Assembly (NCBI GenBank): GCA_036571765.1 | Contig: BROE01000023.1 | Coordinates: forward strand, 7,078,837-7,142,836 | Source of the DNA: Plecoglossus altivelis | Taxonomy: Eukaryota; Chordata; Actinopteri; Osmeriformes; Plecoglossidae | Direction: 5' to 3' | Length of the DNA stretch: 64,000 nt | Part shown: one piece after another, positions 37,501-47,201 of the stretch | Position numbering within the stretch: the stretch's first letter is position 1 | How the letters are laid out: each line of letters starts with the position of its first letter | Made by a program: the position numbers and the translations under genes | The notes under the pieces: generated by a model | What the model saw: the letters and a program-made list of their open reading frames with translations, nothing else | Database searches by the model: none | What the model was told of the DNA's origin: nothing

Positions 37501-40500
37501 CGTCAGACAGTGCATGTCGGGCCGACAGTGGACCGACGCCGTCCCCGTCTGCCATCCCGTCTTCTGCGGCGACCCCGGAGGCCTCGACCACGGCTCGGTT
37601 CGCGGGAACTCCTTCCTGTTCCTCAGTGTTCTGGTGTACGAGTGTGGCGTCGGATTTGTCCTCCAGGGCAGCGCCACCAGGACCTGTCGGGCTGACACAA
37701 AGTGGGACGGGACAAAGCCTTGGTGTGAACCTGTGTCTTGCGGTCCACTCCTGGTGTCTGGTGACATCGCTGTGAAGGGGCGTGAATACACCTACAACAA
37801 ACAGTTGAAGTTGAGCTGTCAACCTGGGTTCCTCCTGCAGGGAGTCTCGGTCAGCACATGTCAGGCCGACGGCACCTGGAGTGAAGCCTCCCCTTCCTGC
37901 CGCCCCGCCCACTGCAGCAGACCCCCCTCCATACCCAACGGCCTGATCCGAGGTTCAGACTTTGGCTATAAATCAGAGGTGAGGTATGAGTGTGAGGAGG
38001 GGTACACACTCACTGGCCCCGCCACTCGCGTGTGTCAGGGTGATGGTCAGTGGAGTGGCCAGGGGCCCCGTTGTGTGGTGGTCACCTGCGACCCTCCCCA
38101 GGACATCAGCCACGGCTACCTCAAGGGCTCCAGCTTCGACTACGACGACGTGGTTGAGTATGTTTGTTTCGACGGCTACAAGGTGGTGGGGGACCCAATC
38201 CTGCGCTGCTCTTCACAGGGCCAGTGGGTCGGGACGGTGCCTGAATGCCGGCCATGTTTTTGCCCCACCCTGGTGTTGAAGTACGGGGTGGTGTTGGGAC
38301 GGGACAATGCATGCGGCGACCGGGTCTTCTTTCGGTGTGACGAGGGGTACACCGTCCTCGGACCTTCCCAGGCGGTATGTGAGAAGGACGGGGTGTGGAA
38401 CCCCGGCGTGCCCGTGTGCGGCCGGGGGAGGTGCACGTCTGCCCCGCCTGCTGTACCCAATGCTGTCCTGCAGGGCGGCAGCGTTAGCACGCCAGACACT
38501 GTCACTTACCGGTGCAGGCAAGGCTACCAGATGAAGGGGTCCCCCCACCTGAGTTGTGGCAGGGACGGGAGGTGGGGCGAGGCCAAGATGAGCTGTGAGC
38601 CGGTATCATGCGGGGTGCCACCTGTCCTTGCACATGCTCAGGTGCTAGGAGAGGACTTCACCTACCCCAGCAAGATACATTACAGGTAGAAACCGACGCA
38701 CCCTCTGTTAAGAGGCGACAGTGTGTCTATCAATTTCTCACATGTATCCTCTTATCTAAGAGTTTCACGATAGAAAGGAAAGTGTTAATCTTCTATGTCT
38801 GTCTGTCATACCCTCCTCGTTATCTTTTCCTATCTCCCACTGGTTTTGTCTCCTCACTGCTCATCCCCTTTTACTCTGTCATCCCCTTTCCTTCTCCCAC
38901 TCTCCTTCTCCTTCTCTCTTCTCTCTTTCTCCCCACATCCTCCCTCCCCTCCCCTTCCCTCCCCTCCCCTTCCCTCCCCTCCCCCTCCCTCCCCAGGTGT
39001 GAGGAGGGCTATGAGCGGGTCACACAGTCAGACTCGCTGAGCTGCATGGAGGACGGCTCCTGGTCCAAACACAGCGTGAGGTGTCGCCCCTCCCCGTGTC
39101 CCCGGCCCTCCAACCTCACCTCCCACCTCTTGCTGACGGGCAACGACCTCACCCCCGTGGGGGGCACCATCGCCCTCTCCTGTCCGCCCGGGTTCACCCT
39201 CCAAGGCCCTGGCCTGGCAGAGTGTCAGGTGGGAGAACCGCAATATCTTTTTTTGACTGCAGACTTCTTTTGTTTGTTCATTTGTGCAAACCATATCTCA
39301 CCATATCTTTATCGGCATATCGACATATCGATATATCGTATATCGTTTGATGATGGTTTACTTGCTGCAGGTGGGAGGAAGTTGGTCGCCTGCTCTGTCT
39401 TCTGTTTCCTGTGGAGTGGCGCTGTGCCAGAAACCACTTCCTCTTCTGAATGGCATTGTGGAGGGCGACGGCTACAACTACGGAGATATTATCCTGTACT
39501 CCTGTCTGCCAGGGTTTGACATGAAGGTGATCAAATTACCAATACAGACAAACAGATTTGCGTATATATATATATATATATATATTATAAGCATATTTTG
39601 AATAGTGGGGTAAAGGTTCCTGGATTTCTATGACTTATAAAGTGGCTTTCTGCAGATTTGTTTGGAAACAATTTATTGTTGTATCTGGTTTATAAAAAAG
39701 GTTCTGTGATTGCATGTTGAATCTGTCCTCCACACGAAAGGCAGTGCCTCCCATTTCTTGCAAAGTGTAGCAAGGAAATACATTCCACTAGCTTATTGAC
39801 TGAATTCTAATGTGTTTTACTGGAAAGATTTCTGTGTGGTTTCCTTAGAATCTGAAGACGGATGTGAAGTGGCTGTCAAGGTTGCTGAGTCACCCTGCCT
39901 GTGTAGCACAGTGCAGAGTGTAAAATAATGGTTACTGGCTGCAGAGTCTGCTGACTGGAAGGGGTTGGGGGATTTGTGTGTGTGTGTGTGTGCATGTGTG
40001 TGTGTATGTGTGTGTGGGTGTGTGTGTGTATGTGTGTGAATGTGTGTGGGGGGAATGAATAACATACACAGTGGCTTCTCTGTTACAGGGAGATTCTGTG
40101 CAAACCTGCCAGGGAGACGGCGTGTGGAGCGGAGCTCAGCCTGAGTGTGTTGGTAAGAGAGAGTGTGTGTGTACCAGTGTGTGTGTGTGTGTGTGTGTGT
40201 GTGCATGTCTGCATGCTTGTCAATGGGAGGGATAAGGGTTAATTCCTCAAAGTTTCGCATTCTACACATACTGTAGTCTTCTCCCTTTATCTTTATAAAT
40301 GAGTCTCTTATGTTCTCATCTCCCTTTCCTCCCCTCCCTCCCTCCCTCCTCCCTCCTTCCCCCTCTCCTCTCTCCCTCCCCTCTCTCTCTCCTCCCAAAC
40401 CTCCCACCTTCTCCCCCTCTCTCTCCTCCCCCTCTCTCTCTCTCCCTCCTCTCTCTCTCTCTCAGTCTCACTCCCTTCTCTCTCTCTCCCACCCTCCGCA

Positions 40501-43500
40501 ACCTTCTCCCCTCTCTCTCACTCCCCTCTCTCTCCCTCCGCCCTCTCTCTCTCCCTCTCCCCGCTCCCACCCTCCCACCTTCTCCCCTCTCTCTCCCTCC
40601 GCCCCTCTCTGGTCTCCTCTCCCTCCTCTCTCTCTCCTCTCTCTCTCGTCTCTCTCCTCCTCCCTCCTGCCTCCTCTCCCCTTACACTCCCCCCCTCTCT
40701 CCTCCCTCATTCCTCCCTTCCGCCCCCTCCTCTCCCACCCTCTCTCTCTCTCCCTCCCTTCCCTCCCTTCCTCCTCCCTCCCCCCTTCCTCCTCCTCCAT
40801 GTTGGTTCTGTCTCTCCAGCATTGTCCTGTGGCCCCCCTCCCTTTGTGGAGAACTCAGAACACCAGGCTTCAGGAGATATCTATCAACAGACCATAAGCT
40901 ACACCTGCAACCCTGGCCTACGACTGGTTGGCTCACAGAACGTCACCTGTCTGGCCAATGGGAAATGGAGCTTGCCTGTACCATCCTGTGAGGGTAGGGA
41001 GTCCATTCATTATAGGCAAATACACACAAGCATAAAGTACAGACACACATGCAAACACTCCTCCCTCAATCACCTCTCCCCTCCCTCTCTCACTTCCCCT
41101 TTCGCCCTGTGTCTCCTCCCTCTTCCTTCCTCTCCAGTCCTCCTGGACTGCGAGGCCCCTAGGGAGATGTTGAATGGGAAAGTGCAGGAACACAACTTGA
41201 CCACCGGGTATGCTGTGGAGTTCCACTGTGATAAAGGCTACAGCATAGAAGGAGACTCTCTGGTCTTGTGCATGGGTGACGGAACCTGGAGCTCATCGTT
41301 TCCTGTCTGCCAACGTAAGAACCCTCCAATCCTCCATGTCATCCATCCATGAACTCATTTCACCTCATGATTCGTGTCTTTCTCTCTGTATTTTTGTGAC
41401 GAGTTTAGTCCGCAAAGATATTTTTATCCGGCTCTTTCTACCTCAACTTGGCCAATCGCATTGCGTTAGTAGCTCTTTCCACATAAAGTGAGGTACTAAG
41501 GAAGGCAGTGTCTTTCATCAAGCAGCTGTTTCAACACCTAACGATTAGGCAATGCTCAGGAAACCAGACGACAACAAGACCAAAGGTCAGAGGGGGTGAA
41601 GCTTTGGTCTGAACGCAATGAAGTAACTCTGGATGAACTTTGCTCCTTTGACACTCATTCCGTGATAGTGCCACAGTTTCTACCGATTGTGACCTGTTGA
41701 GACCAGGAACCAGGAAGTATCCTGGTGTCACCAGCTAACGCTAGTCCAATGCTAATACATGGCTTGTTGTTTACCCACTGTGTGCGTCGTAAAAAGCAGA
41801 GCAGCATTACACAACAGCGTGTAAACTGTTTCATTTCCTGCTGCTTGTTTTCAGCACACCGTCAAATGTAGGTACAGCATTTGGTTCTAATGCTCCCTCC
41901 CCCTCCCCGACTCCTCCCAGCCCAGTCTTGCCCCCCTCCCCCAGGGTGGAGGGAGAGCGAGGGGACCAGGAACGGCCCCGTGCCGGTGTTCCACGTGGGC
42001 CAGTCTTTCCCCGTGACCTGCCCCAAGGGCCACCAGGCCAAAGGCACGGCCATCATCACCTGCAGGAGCGACCAGACTTGGAGTCCAGTCAGTAGCGTGT
42101 GCGAGAGTGAGTATACCAGCGGGGGGGGGGGGGGGGGGCATCACCAGGGGTCTGAATCAAAGACCCAATCAGGACTGGAGCTCTGAGAATTCTCGGTTCT
42201 TCAGTCCTGGAGGGCTGTGGTTCACATGGTCTCAAGCGCAAACAAGGTCAACTATTTGCTACACGCACGTGTATCGGTGACTTCAAATACGTCATAAAAT
42301 ATCTAGCTATGAAGTAACCAACTCTTCCTTGTTCCCAGAAGGACTCTGTTAATGTTTAATGTTCCTCAGAGGCAATCAGGCGAATAAGATAAAGGGTCAC
42401 CGTGAGTCACCGTCGTATTTTCTAGAAAGACATTGATCGCATTCTTGACGTCCACTGATCAGCGTCAGTATCACAGGAATAAGCTGGGTCAGTATGTTTA
42501 CTGACCGGATCCATCGTCTGCAGGGTATCTGTGATCGCTTATCTCTCCTTACTTCTGTTGAATTGCATCACAGTGAAAAAGCAAGCTTAGATGACATTAG
42601 GATCAATCAAAACATCAATAAACAAGGCAACGTCCTGTTTACGGACAGTCGATCGGCTTCTTAAGTTTGCTGAGTCGGTTCTTAATAACAGCAAGTGGCC
42701 AAGACTTCCAAGGGTCCATGGAGTTTAATACAAGCTCATAAGGATGAACAGAGTGCTGCTCGGGAACAGTGAAGGGTTACAGTATTTCACACAGAGGCAT
42801 AAACCTACATGTTCTTCTCTAGGTGACATCATTCAGATTGAACCTACGTGTCCATTTCCTCCTGCGAAACGTTGAAAAACAGGGTCACAACGACTGCGTT
42901 TGTCTTTTAACGAGGATCAATTAAACAGGAAGTCTAATCACTTGAGTGATGCCAGAGAATTCTCTTTCCTGACAATATAGGCGGCACACACGCTAAACGG
43001 TTCCCCCCCCCCTCCCCCCCCCCACACACACCACCATGAGGATCCAAGGTACAACTTAGGGAGAAGCTGAAATGTGGAGACGCCACATAACAATGCAAAC
43101 TGCACGCTACACAAAGTGATAAAGTGAGCCACGTCTCTTCCTGGTGTTCCAGCGTGTTCTGTCAGCATGGCCCCGCCCACACTGACCTCTTCCCTGCGTT
43201 TGCACTGCTCCTCTCCCTCTTTCCTGCTCGCGTCAGACTGAATGAATGGATTGGAACGGTCGCCCATTTTAACCAACGAGAACTCTGTGGCATGCGTATG
43301 GCATGTTTGACTAATTATGGGCTTGCGGTTGTCACGGAAACCTTTTGTGAGGGGCCCCCACTGTCCCTTTTCTCTTTTGCATGGTATTTGTTCTGTCTGC
43401 CGTACAATAGAACGAGTGCTGATGAGTCATGTTTCGTGCGAGCATGCGTTTCCATTTCTGGTTGCTTCCACCCCTTGATTGCATGGATTCGCTCACGGAT

Positions 43501-46500
43501 TGGTTATTGACAGGGTCTTACCTAACACACTGATACCAGGGACCTTGACAGTTACCAAGTTTCAGTGGTTCGACGTCTAAACGAGATATTGATAGGGTTT
43601 GCTGTGGTGGCTTGATTCAACAGCAGGCCATCATTCTCCAGGTGTTCCTCCAAGCTACTTATTATGATGTCACACAAGAGACCGTTTTGGACCAATGTAG
43701 AAACTGTGAAAATTGACCCGTTGAAAGACGAAAAAGAAGCCGAACAAAACATTTCAGAAAGTTCAAATAGCAATGCGTTAATCTGACATCCCTGAACTGA
43801 GCTCAACATGAAGTCACCCTCCGCACTCAGTAACCAATGGGCCGTACCATCTGGGCCTGTCTATAGGGGTGTCCTGCGGCCCTCCTCTCCACGTGGCCCA
43901 CGGGGTGGTGCGGGGGGCGGTGTTCCAGTTCGGGGACGTGGCCGTGTACTCGTGTTTCGGGGGCTACGCCATGGAGGGTGTCGGGAAAAGCCTGTGTCTG
44001 GAGAATGGCACCTGGACCCCCCCTCCCACCTGCAGAGGTAGAGAGGCCCCCCCCGCTCCCTCCTCTGCCCCCCTCCTCTGCCCCCCTCTTCTGCCCCCCT
44101 CCTCCCACCAACTCTCTTATCTCAGGGGGCGAGAGAGCCTGATTGTCCGACCCTTCGACCTGAAAAGAAGGAATTTCTGGTTGTCCAATGAATGCCCAGA
44201 AGCTGCTCACTCTGCATATGACATATCACTCTGCATTTGTTTCCCTGTATGGCTGCGCTTGCACACCCCTCCCAAACTTCCCAAACCTGTTTGGTGAGGC
44301 CGCGCTGTATCTGAACGCTGTCTGTCTGCTTGACTTGTGTCACCTTACAGGCTGGAATGCTCCATCCCACATGGCCTGCTTATTTGCATGGCTTGCAGGA
44401 ATGTTTGATTAAACACACAAGAAGCAGTCAGAAACTGATGTGTTTGTGAGTCTATAAAACAATGGGGTAACTAAGCACATAATGAAGTGTGTGTGTGTGT
44501 GTGTGTGTCTCCTAGCTATCTGTTGGCTGCAGTGTCAGAATGGAGGGGTGTGTCAGAGACCAAACACCTGTGCCTGCCCTGAAGGCTGGATGGGACGTCT
44601 ATGCGAAGAACGTGAGTCACCTGAAAGCATGGCTGTTCTGAACTCATGAAATAGATGGAATAGACTGAACTGACTCACTGCCACTGCTACATCAGCTCAG
44701 AGTGCCGTTTTGAACTCTGCCAGATGATTGGAGCAGAGGTTCCAAGATTCTTTCCACGGAAACTGATTAAGGGCCTTATTAGACTACAAAGAATGTAGTG
44801 ACGAATGCTGAAGTAAATTAAATGATCCTTAACTGTAATTTTGGACTGTTTTGCCCAAAACACTGTGACTCATTAGCGGAAGAAGCAGTATGGGCGTGTA
44901 TGGGAAAAGAAGTGTGTGTATGTGTTTTAGTGAGAAAAGGCCTTTTTGAAACAGCTTTCTGTTTGGTTATGGCCCCTCTACCCTCCCTGCCGTTAATCTT
45001 CTTCCAGATTCTAACAACAACAACACGAAATCGATCCTGATGAGTCACGTCTTGACTTCCTGTCTACATAGTATATAAGCTGCTCTCTCTCGTCCAATCA
45101 CAGCGATCTGCATCCTGCCGTGCCTGAATGGCGGCCGCTGCGTGGCGCCCTACCAGTGCGACTGTCCCACGGGCTGGACGGGTACTCGATGTCACAGCGG
45201 TGAGCGTGCAACAGATTTGAATCTTTCAATAAAGTGTGTGTGCTTGTGTGTACATGTTTGTGTGCGTGGATGCATGTTTGTGAACGTGTAGTTACTTGAA
45301 GTATGCACTAGGACTCAGGGCCGAAACTGTATATTTGCTGAGGGGTTATGCAAGATCATGGTTGATCATGGCCCCCCCTCCCCAACCAAAAAAAAAGTAT
45401 ATAATGCATTTTACACGTAGACAAAAAACTAAAAAGCTCCCCCCTCCTGTCCGGCATCAATATGCACTGCATGCACTGCATACACTGCATATACTGCATA
45501 TACTGCATACACTGCATACACTGCATACACTGTATACACTGCATATACTGCATACACTGCATATACTGCATACACTGCATACACTGCACACACTGCATAC
45601 ACTGCACACACTGCATACACTGCACACACTGCACACACTGCACACACTGCACACACTGCATACACTGCATACACTGCATACACTGCATACGCTGCATACA
45701 CTGCATACACTGCATATACCGCATACACTGCATATACTGTATACACTGCATATACTGCATATACTGCATATACTGCATACACTGTTTTTGCATCACTGCC
45801 ACGACTGACCGTAGAAGCATTCGTGCCTTTTGACAGACCAACTGCATTCAGGTTGTGTATCCCATGATGTCACATAAGTGTTGATGACGTAATGGAGACA
45901 GGTGGTGCTTATCCAGCCTGCATCACTGGCCACAGTAAGAGCTCTAGTTAATCGTTTTACTGTCAGGGATGTGCTGTTGCTATAGTGACGTCGCTGCCCT
46001 GACGACCATCGGATAGGCTCTACCAGTCAGGCACATTTCCTCCTGGGCTAAATCAAACACACACCCAGACTTTACCCTCACCCTGACACTTTCATTATGA
46101 CCAATGACTTTTCCCTCTGAACTCTGTCAAAATACAGAATATTGATCTATAATCAGACTTAAACATGACTCATTACAGATGAATGTACTCATGCCAGCAC
46201 CTGCGCTTTCAACCGAGTCCACGATGATGTGCTTTTTACTGGGTGCTAGTGGCAGACAATAACCCTTACCTAGTTAGACTTCTCCTTTTCACCATTGAAT
46301 TCAGTGCGGTAAAATCCCTTAATCATCCGGAACATCTCAAGTCAAGTAGGCTCTAGTCCTCTCGGCTTTCCAGAGAAGTTCAGGTGAAGGACCTTGTTGC
46401 CGTGGTAATAACCATGGCGTGTGTTTGCATGTGTCCACAGCTGTGTGTTCGTCTCCCTGTGTGAACGGTGGAAGGTGCATCAGACCTAACAGGTGCCACT

Positions 46501-47168
46501 GCAGTCAGGGGTGGAGCGGACATGACTGCTCAAGGTAGTTCACTTTCAACACAAACACACTCACGCACTCTCTCTCTCTCACGCATACACACGCACACAC
46601 TCTCTCACACACACACATTCTCTCTCTTTCACACACACACAAACACACTCACACACTCTCTCTCTCACGCATACACACGCACACACTCTCTCACACACAC
46701 ACTCGCTCACACACACACACACACACTCTCTCACACACACACGCACACTCTCACACATACACTCTCTCACATACACATTCTCTCTCTTTCACACACACAC
46801 ACACACGCACGCACTCTCTTAGACACACACTCTCTCACACACACACACCTTCCCACTCACACACGTTCACTTATTTCCTTGAGTACGGCTTTGCGTGTGT
46901 GGTCATGCCCAAGAACAGCATCTGAAAATGTCCCACACATCCAAAGTTGGGATGGTTCTTTCATCACAGTACAAACATGGTCAGTCTGACCAAAACACTT
47001 ATCAGGACGTAAGGCCAGTAAGAGCTATTTGATAGGCAAAGTGATATTACAAGGATTGAAAGAGTCACTTATAAGGTAAAAAAAAACTCTGTGTTAATGG
47101 CATGTCATGGTGTGTGCATGGGTTGGGAAGTGGGCACACACACACTCACACACACACACACACACACT

Positions 47169-47201
<33 letters not shown>

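Noticed and set aside
42107..43866. tRNA or small RNA gene in the intron
   Set aside because: No A/B box pair with a cloverleaf or other RNA signature could be recognised by eye.
45296..45847. ORFs rich in HTLHTL or MQCMQC
   Set aside because: Pure translation of the 9-bp minisatellite.
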